From Anammoximicrobium sp032229885 (GTDB lineage: Bacteria; Planctomycetota; Planctomycetia; Pirellulales; Pirellulaceae), in the NCBI GenBank assembly GCA_032229885.1, contig JAVYAJ010000294.1:1-21977 (forward strand): DNA of 21,977 nt. The letters run 5' to 3'. Under the pieces are notes generated by a model that had not been told where the DNA came from, did not search any database, and saw only the letters and a list, made by a program, of their open reading frames with translations. Below are positions 7,876 through 15,502 of this stretch, one piece after another; position 1 is the first letter of the stretch; the number at the start of each line of letters is the position of its first letter. Position numbers and translations under genes: made by a program.

Positions 7876-7903
7876 CGTTCGCGGCCGCGCAGCGCCGCGA
7901 ACG
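7876..7903. terminator. Strong hairpin after polX
   Basis: CGTTCGCGGC (7876-7885) and GCCGCGAACG (7894-7903) form a perfect 10-bp stem with an 8-base loop, in the 104-base gap between the convergent polX and ThuA genes. No T-tract follows, so it is terminator-like rather than a canonical intrinsic terminator. Confidence 0.5.
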
Positions 7904-7915
7904 GTCACAACGATC

Positions 7916-7937
7916 GCCGCGTCGTTCCCGACGCGGC
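7916..7937. terminator. Second hairpin between convergent genes
   Basis: GCCGCGTCG (7916-7924) and CGACGCGGC (7929-7937) form a perfect 9-bp stem with a TTCC loop, nine bases before the end of the ThuA gene. Together with the hairpin at 7876 it could stop transcription from both sides. No T-tract is present. Confidence 0.5.
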
Positions 7938-7945
7938 CGATGGAA

Positions 7946-8827
7946 TCAACCCTGCGGCAACTGGCTTGCCTGTGGCGCCACCTGGGCCAGATTGGGCGTC
8001 ACATCGGCATCGACGCGCCGCAGGGTCCAGTCGAACGCGCCCAGCGCCAGGGCCTTGACTTTGGGGTTGGTCCAGATGTCCTCGCGATGCCCCAGCGACG
8101 TATAGTACACGCGGCCCTGGCCATGCATCCGCGCCCAGGTGGCCGGGAACGGCGGCCGCTGGTAGCACGCATCGACCATGCCCGCGGTCTCTTGCAGCAG
8201 GATCACGTGCAGATCGGGCGCAAAGTTCTTCAACGCGTACCATTCCTCGAGCACCCGCAGGCCGTCGCCCAGATCCTGAACGCCAGGGAACTTTGGCGAC
8301 CGCACGCTCAGCGTGGCCTCCTGCTGGCGCCCGTGCACGATGAACTCGCCGCCGATCATCGCGATATACGGATCGGGTTTCGCTTGGTTCTGGTTGTGCG
8401 GACCGGGCGAATGGAACGAGTCGGTGGCCGAGTGGAAGCCGACGAATCCCTTGCCGGCCGCGATCGCGTCGAGCAACCGTTTCTTTCCCTCGGGCGTCAT
8501 CGGCGGGTTGCCGTATTTGTCCTCGCGGGTGAGGTCGCCGGTGGTGTAAAAAGCGAACACGTCGTACTTGTCCAGGTCTCCGTCGAATACGCTTCCGTCC
8601 TTCGAGCACTCGACATCCCACCCCGCCTCTTTGCCCCACTCGACGAGGATCCGTTCCGAGTGCGCCAAGTTGTCGCCATCGCGTTTGACCACGCTGTGCT
8701 CGAATCCCGAGCTGCGGGTGAAGTACAACACGCGGCCACGCTTGGGCTGAGCAAACAGCGGCCGACCGACCAGCCCGGTGCTCGCGGCGGCGGCGCCCAG
8801 TGTCAGCAGAAAATTACGACGTTTCAT
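7946..8827 (-). CDS. ThuA-domain protein, Tat-exported
   Basis: A 293-residue ThuA-like protein with a class I glutamine-amidotransferase-like fold. The family opening is RGRVLYFTRSSGFEHSVV after the signal, followed by YDVFAFYTTGDLT, the central GKGFVGFHSATDSFH and the late GRVYYTSLGHREDIW. The conserved histidines in FEHS, FHSATD and LGHRED are present. ThuA domains are linked to trehalose and other disaccharide use; in planctomycetes many are secreted with unknown substrate. The N-terminus MKRRNFLLTLGAAAASTG is a Tat-type signal with arginines 3-4. The ATG at 8827 follows AGGAG by about eight bases and directly precedes this signal, so I rejected the longer frame to 8884. It stands divergent from the FAD oxidoreductase gene. 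Confidence 0.9.
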   Translation of the reverse strand: MKRRNFLLTLGAAAASTGLVGRPLFAQPKRGRVLYFTRSSGFEHSVVKRDGDNLAHSERILVEWGKEAGWDVECSKDGSVFDGDLDKYDVFAFYTTGDLTREDKYGNPPMTPEGKKRLLDAIAAGKGFVGFHSATDSFHSPGPHNQNQAKPDPYIAMIGGEFIVHGRQQEATLSVRSPKFPGVQDLGDGLRVLEEWYALKNFAPDLHVILLQETAGMVDACYQRPPFPATWARMHGQGRVYYTSLGHREDIWTNPKVKALALGAFDWTLRRVDADVTPNLAQVAPQASQLPQG

Positions 8828-9266
8828 CGTGCGGGCTCCTGTATCAGAGAGTGGGGTGTGAACCAAGGCGAAGGCTTTCAGCATATCGTCCGGCCGTGCG
8901 ACATGCCAGAGTCTTGTACCGCCGCAAACCGCGCGTCACAATGCACGGCGGCCGCCACGCCCAGGCGAACACGATCGATGCCCCCAGTTGTGATCGTTCG
9001 GGCCGGGTCGCACTCGTTTCGCCCGGTCGCGATCGTTCGAGCCGCTAGCGATTGTTCGGGCCGCTAGCGATTGTTCGGGCCGGTCGTGATCGCTCGGCGC
9101 GGCGTAAACGCTCGCCGACAAGCGACGCTTGGCCGCGCGTCTCGCATCGCGCGTCCGACAGCCGCGCGTACAGTACAAATGGTGTGCCGCTCCGCGTTTG
9201 GCGCACGCGAGGCGCAGTTCGCGCGATCGGGCTCGGCGACGGATGCGGCATCCACAGGAGTCATTC
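8828..9266. other. Divergent intergenic region, no gene seen
   Basis: About 440 bases separate the ThuA and FAD oxidoreductase genes. The middle is filled by the 19-bp tandem repeat at 8991-9104. Bases 9105-9250 carry GC-rich sequence with no feature I can name, ending in the AGGAG at 9256-9260 that serves the FAD oxidoreductase. Confidence 0.6.
8991..9104. repeat. 19-bp degenerate tandem repeat, about six copies
   Basis: Successive units start at 8991, 9011, 9030, 9049, 9068 and 9087 and follow CGATTGTTCGGGCCGCTAG with variations at the ends. The units at 9049 and 9068 differ at only two positions. Lying in the gap between two divergent genes, the array could be a binding-site cluster or simply a minisatellite. 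Confidence 0.75.
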
Positions 9267-11213
9267 ATGCAGAACAATTTTCGACAGATCCGCATCGTGT
9301 CCCTCGCCGGTTGGCTCGCCTACGGGCTGCTCGTCGCATCCAGCTCGGCCGATACCGTTCTGGTCGAAGCCGAATCGTTTGGCGAGCGCGGCGGCTGGGT
9401 GATCGACACCCAGTCTTTCGAGCAGGTGGGTTCGCCTTATCTGCTGGCGCACGGGCTGGGCGTTCCCGTGGCCGACGCTCGGACCACGATCGCCGTGCCG
9501 CGGGCAGGGACGTATCGCGTGCTGGTCCGAACGCGCGATTGGGCCGCCTCGTGGGATGCGCCGGGGGCGCCCGGCAAGTTCCAACTTCTGATCGATGGAA
9601 AGGCGCTGCCGACGACGTTCGGCGTCACGGGCGCACAGTGGCATTGGCAGGACGGTGGTCAGACCGAGCTGGCTGGCGGCGAGGTCGAGTTGCGTCTGCG
9701 CGATCTGACCGGCTTCGATGGCCGCTGCGACGCGATCGTGCTGACCACCGACGCGACGCTGGCGCCGCCGAACGAAGTGTCGGCGATCTATCCGTGGCGG
9801 CGCGGCCTGCTGGGCCTGCCGGACGTCCCGCCGGACGCAGGCGACTTTGACCTGGTCGTGGTCGGGGGCGGGATGGCCGGGTGCTGTACGGCGATCTCCG
9901 CGGCACGGCTCGGCGTCCGCGTGGCGCTGATCCAAAACCGATCGGTCCTGGGCGGGAACAACAGCTCGGAGGTCCGCGTCGGCCTGTCCGGCCAGATTCA
10001 CCAGCAGCCCTATCCGCGTCTGGGCGACCTGGTCGATGAAATCGGCCCGATCGGCTATTGGAACTATCACGACGCCCAGCGGGAACCCGATCTACCGCGC
10101 AGCCGCGAGGTGCTGGCCGCGGTCAAGGCCGAGCCCACGCGAACCACCCACAACGCAGGCCCCGCGTCCAACTACGAGGATGACAAAAAGCTGCAAGCCG
10201 TCTTGGCCGAGCCGAACATCCGCCTGTTCCTGAACATGCACGCGTTCCGCGTCGAGCGTCGCGACGACGACCACAGGATCCGCGCGGTCGTCGCCTGTCG
10301 CACGACCGATCTGCGCGAACTGCGGTTTCCAGCCCGCTGGTTTGCCGACTGTACGGGCGACGCGACCGTGGGCTTTCTCGCCGGCGCCACGTGCCGCACG
10401 GGACGCGAGAGTCGCGACCAGACGGGCGAATCGCTGGCGCCCGAACAGGCCGACCCGCTGACGATGGGCACCTCGGTGCAGTGGAACAGCGAGCAGGCCG
10501 CCGCGCCGTCGCCGTTTCCCGAATGCCCGTGGGCCGTGGCGTTCGACGACCGGACGTACCAGCGTTTGACGCGCGGCGACTGGGACTGGGAGGCCGGCAT
10601 CGGCAGCGACCAGATCCGCGATATCGAACAGATCCGCGATCTGGGGCTGCGGGCCGTGTTTGGCAACTGGGCCTATCTCAAGAATCACAGCCCGGACAAG
10701 GACCGCTTTGCCAACCGCCGCCTGACGTGGGTCGCCTATGTCGGCGGCAAACGCGAGTCTCGCCGACTGATGGGCGACGTGATCCTGTGCGAGCAAGACC
10801 TGGTCGAACGACGTCTGTACCCGGACGCTGCCGTAACCGCCACGTGGCCCATTGATCTCCATTACCCCCACCCGGAAAACGCCGAGCATTTCCCCGGTCA
10901 AGCGTTTCGCTCGATCGCCCGCTCGAAACCCATCAAGCCCTATCCGATCCCCTATCGTTGCCTGTACAGCGCGGACGTTCTCAACCTGTTCATGGCCGGA
11001 CGAAACATCAGCGTCACGCACGTCGCGCTCGGCGCGGTGCGGGTCCAACGGACGACCGGGATGATGGGCGAAGTGCTCGGCATGGCCGTCTCGCTGTGCA
11101 AACAGCACGACGTCGATCCACGCGGGGTTTACGAACGCCATCTAGCCGAGTTACAGGCGCTGATGCGCCGCGGGGTGGGCAGGGCGCGCGTCGAGGAGGG
11201 ACGGCCCGACTAG
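9267..11213 (+). CDS. Exported FAD-dependent oxidoreductase (FAD_oxidored type)
   Basis: A 648-residue protein beginning with a hydrophobic signal segment at residues 8-28. Residues 30-165 (VLVEAESFGERGGWVID...) look like a beta-sandwich module resembling carbohydrate-binding domains. The FAD domain follows, with the dinucleotide-binding motif DLVVVGGGMAGCCTAISAARLG at about 196-216. Later segments include WFADCTGDATVG and a late AGRNISVTHVALGAVRVQRT. This fits the FAD-dependent oxidoreductase family common next to sugar-use genes in planctomycetes. The substrate is unknown; a sugar or sugar alcohol is likely from context. The ATG at 9267 has AGGAG at 9256-9260. It is divergent from the ThuA gene and followed 438 bases later by the GH116-like gene on the same strand. 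Confidence 0.88.
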   Translation: MQNNFRQIRIVSLAGWLAYGLLVASSSADTVLVEAESFGERGGWVIDTQSFEQVGSPYLLAHGLGVPVADARTTIAVPRAGTYRVLVRTRDWAASWDAPGAPGKFQLLIDGKALPTTFGVTGAQWHWQDGGQTELAGGEVELRLRDLTGFDGRCDAIVLTTDATLAPPNEVSAIYPWRRGLLGLPDVPPDAGDFDLVVVGGGMAGCCTAISAARLGVRVALIQNRSVLGGNNSSEVRVGLSGQIHQQPYPRLGDLVDEIGPIGYWNYHDAQREPDLPRSREVLAAVKAEPTRTTHNAGPASNYEDDKKLQAVLAEPNIRLFLNMHAFRVERRDDDHRIRAVVACRTTDLRELRFPARWFADCTGDATVGFLAGATCRTGRESRDQTGESLAPEQADPLTMGTSVQWNSEQAAAPSPFPECPWAVAFDDRTYQRLTRGDWDWEAGIGSDQIRDIEQIRDLGLRAVFGNWAYLKNHSPDKDRFANRRLTWVAYVGGKRESRRLMGDVILCEQDLVERRLYPDAAVTATWPIDLHYPHPENAEHFPGQAFRSIARSKPIKPYPIPYRCLYSADVLNLFMAGRNISVTHVALGAVRVQRTTGMMGEVLGMAVSLCKQHDVDPRGVYERHLAELQALMRRGVGRARVEEGRPD

Positions 11214-11651
11214 CGTCGTACGCGCGCGGGATCTGTCGGAGGTGGCAGAAGCGCCTGGGCCTGGGAGATCACGAGGCCCAGCAGATTTCCGGACAAGCAC
11301 GAATTGCCGTAGAGGGCAAGGAGATGAAATCGCGCCTGAATGTCACGTGCGGGGCGGCACTGACGGAATGAAGTGTTTGAAGTTGCGCATTTTTTTGACT
11401 GCGTTGCAGGTGTAATAGACCACAGCCCCGGCGCACCATATCCTATCGATGCTGCGGCGGGTGCGTTGTTCGATCGTGATTTTAGGGCAGCCGCACGCCG
11501 ACGCGCCCAGCTACGCCAGAATTGAACTCGCGGTCGCGCGTCACGGGATCTGCCCGTGTTTGACGTGGGCCGAGTCCCCAGCGCCTCGACGCGTAGTCTC
11601 ATGACGTCCTCGGTCCCGTGCGCGTGCACAAAACGATAAAGGAGACGATCC
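11214..11651. other. Intergenic region upstream of the GH116-like gene
   Basis: About 440 bases without a convincing gene. The part around 11365-11480 is noticeably less GC-rich, with a run of seven T at 11392-11398 and TGTAATAG near 11411. It could hold a promoter or be a decayed gene fragment. I could not find a matching pair of -35 and -10 boxes with normal spacing. Confidence 0.5.
11638..11644 (+). promoter_or_regulatory. Ribosome-binding site deciding a GTG start
   Basis: AAAGGAG sits seven bases before the GTG at 11652. It is the strongest Shine-Dalgarno match in the area and settles the non-ATG start of the glycosidase gene. Confidence 0.75.
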
Positions 11652-14600
11652 GTGGTAGAACGACGGGCTTGCGGCTGTGTGGGAGGAAACTGCCAAGACA
11701 ACCAGCCGAGCGACACGAGTCGGCGCGAGTTTCTCGGACGGATTACGTTTGGCGCGGCAGGAATGACGTTGCTCGGCCAGTTGCCGTGGCTGCCTGGAGC
11801 GTGGGCGGAAGCGGCGAAGGAAACGGGCGGCCGCCGCTTGCCGACTTGGCCGCAGTACGTCGCGACACCGCCTCGCGTCTATCGCGGGCAACACCTCGAG
11901 GCGGTCGCGATGCCCATCGGCGGCATCGGCACAGGCAGCATCTGGCTGGATGGTCAGGGACGTCTGTCCGTCTGGCAGATCTACAACAATCTCAGCGAGA
12001 CGCGGACCCCGGACAGCTTTCTCGGCGTCTCGATACGAACGGGCGACGGACCGACCACAACCCGTTTGCTGCAGACCGTTGGCGAAGCTTCATTGCCGCC
12101 GATTCAGGAGCTCGAATACGAAGGCGGCTATCCCATTGCCCGGCTCAAGTTCCGAGACGACGCGTTGCCGGTCGAGGTGCTGCTGGAAGCCTTCAATCCG
12201 CTGATTCCGCTGGACACAGCGAGTTCCAGCGTACCGTGCGCGATATTTCGCGTAACGGCCCGCAATACCAGCGATCGAGCCGCGGAGGTTTCTCTTTGGG
12301 CAACGCTGCAGAATGCGGTCGGCAGCCAAGGCGCCGCGGGCATCGAGGGCGTACGGTTCGCGGGCTACGGCGGCAATTGCAACCGCACAGTCCGTCAGCC
12401 GGGACTGGTGGCCGTGGCGATGGACAAGTCGCCCGATCCTGTCCAATCGGGCAGCGTCAAAGTCCGCACGGCGGAAGGGCCGGAAGTGCCCGGGCCGGAA
12501 CTGCTGTGGCTGGTCCGTGCCGGCGCGTTCAGCGCCCAAGCGGCCGAAGCGCTGAGCGGGATCGTTGCGGATGGCGGCACGGCGCTGCTCGACGGGCTCG
12601 AACCGGCTTTCTTTGACGCCGTCGCCAAATTGCGCGACCAGTCGCTGGACATGGCCGCGCTGGCCGTGTTGTTCGAGGACTTTGAGCGGAGTTCTTACGA
12701 CGGGTGGACGCTCACCGGCGAGGCGTTCGGTACACGACCTTCGCGCGGCACCGAACCCGGCCAGCACGTGGTCAGCGGATTCGCAGGCCGCGGGCTGGTG
12801 AACACCTTCATCGCGGGCGATGGCCCGCAGGGAACAGCCACTTCGAAGCCGTTCCGCATCGAACGGAAATATATCGGTTTTCTGATCGGCGGAGGCGCAC
12901 ATCCGGGCAAGACGTGCATCAACCTGAAAGTCGACGGACAGATCGTCCGGACCGCCACAGGGAAGAACCGCGAGGCGCTCGAACCGGCCAGTTGGGATGT
13001 GAGCGATCTGCGGGGGAAGGATGCCGTTGTCGAAATCGTCGATCGCGAGTCGGGCGGCTGGGGCCACATCAATGTGGATCAGATCCTGTTCTCCGATGTG
13101 CCCCCAGAACCTTTGCTGCGACAGGGCACGTCGGCCGAGACGGTCGCCAAAGCGATTGGCCTGCCGTTCGACAGCGCCGACGGGGCCGAGCTGCCCGCGG
13201 GCCAGAATGTCGTGCTGACGGGCGGCTGTCCGGACGCCGTGCGCAGCGCGGCCGACGGCTGGCGCGTCGGCCGTTTTACCCGCCTGCGCGGCTGCCGCTC
13301 GGGCGAGAAAGGATATCGCGTCTGGGCGACGACCCCGGCGGGCGATCCCCTGATTGTCGAGGGACCGTTGGGCAAGGGTCGAGTCATCCTCGTGCTGGCG
13401 GCGGGCCTGCCGTGGAGTTGGGGCAGCGCGCTGCTGGCGGCGTCCAGCGGCGAGCCGTTGCCGCCCGGTGGGCGGCTGACCCCGGGAACTCCGGGCTGGG
13501 GAAGCATGTCGTTGGCAGCCCTCGACGAACGGGCGACCGTGCTGCCCGCGTGGACGTCTCACGACGAGCTAGCAGCCTTTGTGGCCGACCCGCGCGCGGC
13601 CAAGCCTGCCTCGGACAAGCCCGTGGTCAGTCCCGCGGGCGAGACGGCCAACGCCGCCTTGAGCGTGCCGCTGACGCTTTTGCCCGGCCAACAGCAGACC
13701 GCGACGTTCGTCATCACCTGGCACTTTCCCAACGTCCAACGGTTCCACCATCCGGGCAATCTCTACAGCCGCCGCTGGCCCGACGCGCTGGCCGTCGCGC
13801 GCGAGGTGGCTCGGCAGGCCGAGGCGTTATGGTCCGGGACGCAACTGTACCATCAGACGTTGTACCAGTCGAACTTGCCCGAAGAGTTCCTGGACGCGAT
13901 GGCTTCGCAGGCCGTCATTCTGCGCGGTCCCACCTGTTTTTGGTCCGAGGACGGTTACTTTGGCGGCTTTGAAGGCAGCTATGGCTGCTGTCCGCTGAAC
14001 TGCACCCACGTCTGGAACTATGCCCAGACCCACGCCCGCCTGTTCCCGGACGTGGGAAGAAACATGCGTGTGTCCGATTTTCTAACCTATCTGCACGACA
14101 GCGGCGAGACTTCGCATCGCCAGCACGCGCGGTACGGCGCATTCACGGACGGGCACTGTGCCTGTATCGCAGGCGCCTATCGCGAGCATCAGACGAGCCC
14201 TGACGCGGCATTTCTCGCCCAGGTCTGGCCCGGCGTGAAGAAGGCGATGAACTGGTTGATCGAGAAGATCGACGCCGTGCACGCAGGCGTGCCGACAGGG
14301 CGTCAACCGAACACCTATGATTGCGCCGTATCGGGTCCCAATACGTTTATCGGCTCGCAGTACCTGTGCGCGTTGGCCGCGGCCGAGCAGATGGCCGTCG
14401 TGATGGACGACACGGACAGCGCCGCTCGCTGGCGACAGATCCGACGGACTGGGATGAAGAATCAGGACCAGGCGTTGTGGAACGGCGAGTATTACATCCA
14501 GACCCCGGAAAAGCCGCCCGCAAACGACTATAACAACGGCTGTCATTCAGACCAGTTGCTGGGTCAATGGTGGGCGCACATGCTGGATCTGGGCTATCTG

Positions 14601-15347
14601 TATCCCGTCGAGCGGATTCGCGCTGCGCTGGCCGCGGTCATGCGGCACAATTTCCGCGAGCAGTTCGTCGGCTTCAAACAAGTTCCGCGCCGCTATATTC
14701 CCGACGATGAAGGCGGCCTGCTGATGTGCACCTGGCCGCACGACGACCGCCCCAAGCCGTTCATCGTGTATGCGGACGAGGTCTGGACGGGCATCGAATA
14801 CGCCGTGGCCGCGGCCATGGTGTACGAGGACATGCTCGAACCGGCGCGACGCATCGTCCGCATGGCCCGCAGCCGTTATGACGGACGTCGTCGCGACGGG
14901 CTGAACTCCGGACCGGGGGGCAATCCGTTCAACGAGCTCGAGTGCGGCAAGTTCTATGCGCGGGCGATGAGCTCCTGGTCGTTGCTGATCGCCGCCCAAG
15001 GCCTGACGCTGGACGGCCCGCGCGGCGTCCTGGGATTCCGTCCCCGTTGGCAAGCGGCGGATCATCGCTCGTTCTTCACCGCGTCGGAAGGATGGGGCTT
15101 GTTCATCCAACGTCGCGAGGCCGGCCGTCAGACCGAACGGATCGAGGTGCGCCACGGTCGGCTGCCGGTGCGGGAATTGGTCTTCGAGCTGCCCGACGGC
15201 ACAGGCTCGACCACCGCCGCGCTGACCGTCGCCGGACGGTCCGTCCCGACCACATTGCGCCGTGACGGCGCGATCGTTCGCGTGGTCTTGGAAAACGAGG
15301 CGCTGGCCGTCGCGGGCGATGCCGTGGAGGTAACCCTGACGCTGTAG
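11652..15347 (+). CDS. Tat-exported GH116-like glycosidase with inserted beta module
   Basis: A 1231-residue protein, longer than usual GH116 (GBA2-like) enzymes, which remove beta-linked glucose or similar sugars by a retaining mechanism. A Tat signal is present (SRREFLGRITFGAAGM, arginines 24-25). The N-terminal family domain starts with PIGGIGTGSIW near residue 90 and resumes late with WHFPN. The catalytic (alpha/alpha)6 domain carries EDGYFGGFEGSYGCCPLNCT, where Glu774 aligns with the nucleophile, and NTYDCAVSGPNTFIGSQYLC, where Asp890 aligns with the acid/base; both alignments are by memory. Between them, about residues 335-485, lies an inserted module (EDFERSSYDGW ... GGGAHPGKTCINLKVDG ... 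GGWGHINVDQI) of a type seen in planctomycete GH32 proteins. The GTG start is set by AAAGGAG. The second Gfo/Idh/MocA gene begins 155 bases downstream. Confidence 0.85.
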   Translation: MVERRACGCVGGNCQDNQPSDTSRREFLGRITFGAAGMTLLGQLPWLPGAWAEAAKETGGRRLPTWPQYVATPPRVYRGQHLEAVAMPIGGIGTGSIWLDGQGRLSVWQIYNNLSETRTPDSFLGVSIRTGDGPTTTRLLQTVGEASLPPIQELEYEGGYPIARLKFRDDALPVEVLLEAFNPLIPLDTASSSVPCAIFRVTARNTSDRAAEVSLWATLQNAVGSQGAAGIEGVRFAGYGGNCNRTVRQPGLVAVAMDKSPDPVQSGSVKVRTAEGPEVPGPELLWLVRAGAFSAQAAEALSGIVADGGTALLDGLEPAFFDAVAKLRDQSLDMAALAVLFEDFERSSYDGWTLTGEAFGTRPSRGTEPGQHVVSGFAGRGLVNTFIAGDGPQGTATSKPFRIERKYIGFLIGGGAHPGKTCINLKVDGQIVRTATGKNREALEPASWDVSDLRGKDAVVEIVDRESGGWGHINVDQILFSDVPPEPLLRQGTSAETVAKAIGLPFDSADGAELPAGQNVVLTGGCPDAVRSAADGWRVGRFTRLRGCRSGEKGYRVWATTPAGDPLIVEGPLGKGRVILVLAAGLPWSWGSALLAASSGEPLPPGGRLTPGTPGWGSMSLAALDERATVLPAWTSHDELAAFVADPRAAKPASDKPVVSPAGETANAALSVPLTLLPGQQQTATFVITWHFPNVQRFHHPGNLYSRRWPDALAVAREVARQAEALWSGTQLYHQTLYQSNLPEEFLDAMASQAVILRGPTCFWSEDGYFGGFEGSYGCCPLNCTHVWNYAQTHARLFPDVGRNMRVSDFLTYLHDSGETSHRQHARYGAFTDGHCACIAGAYREHQTSPDAAFLAQVWPGVKKAMNWLIEKIDAVHAGVPTGRQPNTYDCAVSGPNTFIGSQYLCALAAAEQMAVVMDDTDSAARWRQIRRTGMKNQDQALWNGEYYIQTPEKPPANDYNNGCHSDQLLGQWWAHMLDLGYLYPVERIRAALAAVMRHNFREQFVGFKQVPRRYIPDDEGGLLMCTWPHDDRPKPFIVYADEVWTGIEYAVAAAMVYEDMLEPARRIVRMARSRYDGRRRDGLNSGPGGNPFNELECGKFYARAMSSWSLLIAAQGLTLDGPRGVLGFRPRWQAADHRSFFTASEGWGLFIQRREAGRQTERIEVRHGRLPVRELVFELPDGTGSTTAALTVAGRSVPTTLRRDGAIVRVVLENEALAVAGDAVEVTLTL

Positions 15348-15399
15348 CGTCCGCGACGCCGGGGCGGTCGGCCGATGTGTAGCGGGTCGCTGGCCGCGT

Positions 15400-15405
15400 T
15401 ATACT
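15400..15405 (+). promoter_or_regulatory. Possible -10 box upstream of the second oxidoreductase
   Basis: TATACT lies 97 bases before the start codon at 15503, in the short gap after the glycosidase gene. No good -35 box is visible at the expected distance, so this is only a candidate. Confidence 0.25.
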
Positions 15406-15489
15406 GCGTAGGACTCGACAGCAAACCGCGCCGGTCTTCGTGCGTTGCGCCGGGTTCGTCTCGATGCGCCCATCTCCTTCACCTATAGC

Positions 15490-15495
15490 AAAGGA
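15490..15495 (+). promoter_or_regulatory. Ribosome-binding site deciding a start
   Basis: AAAGGA lies seven bases before the ATG at 15503. The internal ATG at 15623, nearer the twin-arginine motif, has no such site, so the upstream start is preferred despite the long N-terminus it gives. Confidence 0.6.
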
Positions 15496-15502
15496 TCCTT
15501 CG

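Noticed and set aside
7073..9067. A long plus-strand open frame of 664 codons overlapping polX and the ThuA gene
   Set aside because: It runs out of frame over the conserved PolX PHP domain and antisense to the ThuA gene, is Arg/Pro-rich and shows no family motif; it is a GC-driven shadow.
11380..11420. Promoter from TTGACT and TGTAAT near the T-run
   Set aside because: The two boxes are only about ten bases apart, far below the usual 16-18.
11210..11716. Possible decayed gene between the FAD oxidoreductase and the GH116-like gene
   Set aside because: One minus-strand frame is open, but it shows no family I recognise and overlaps the start of the glycosidase gene.
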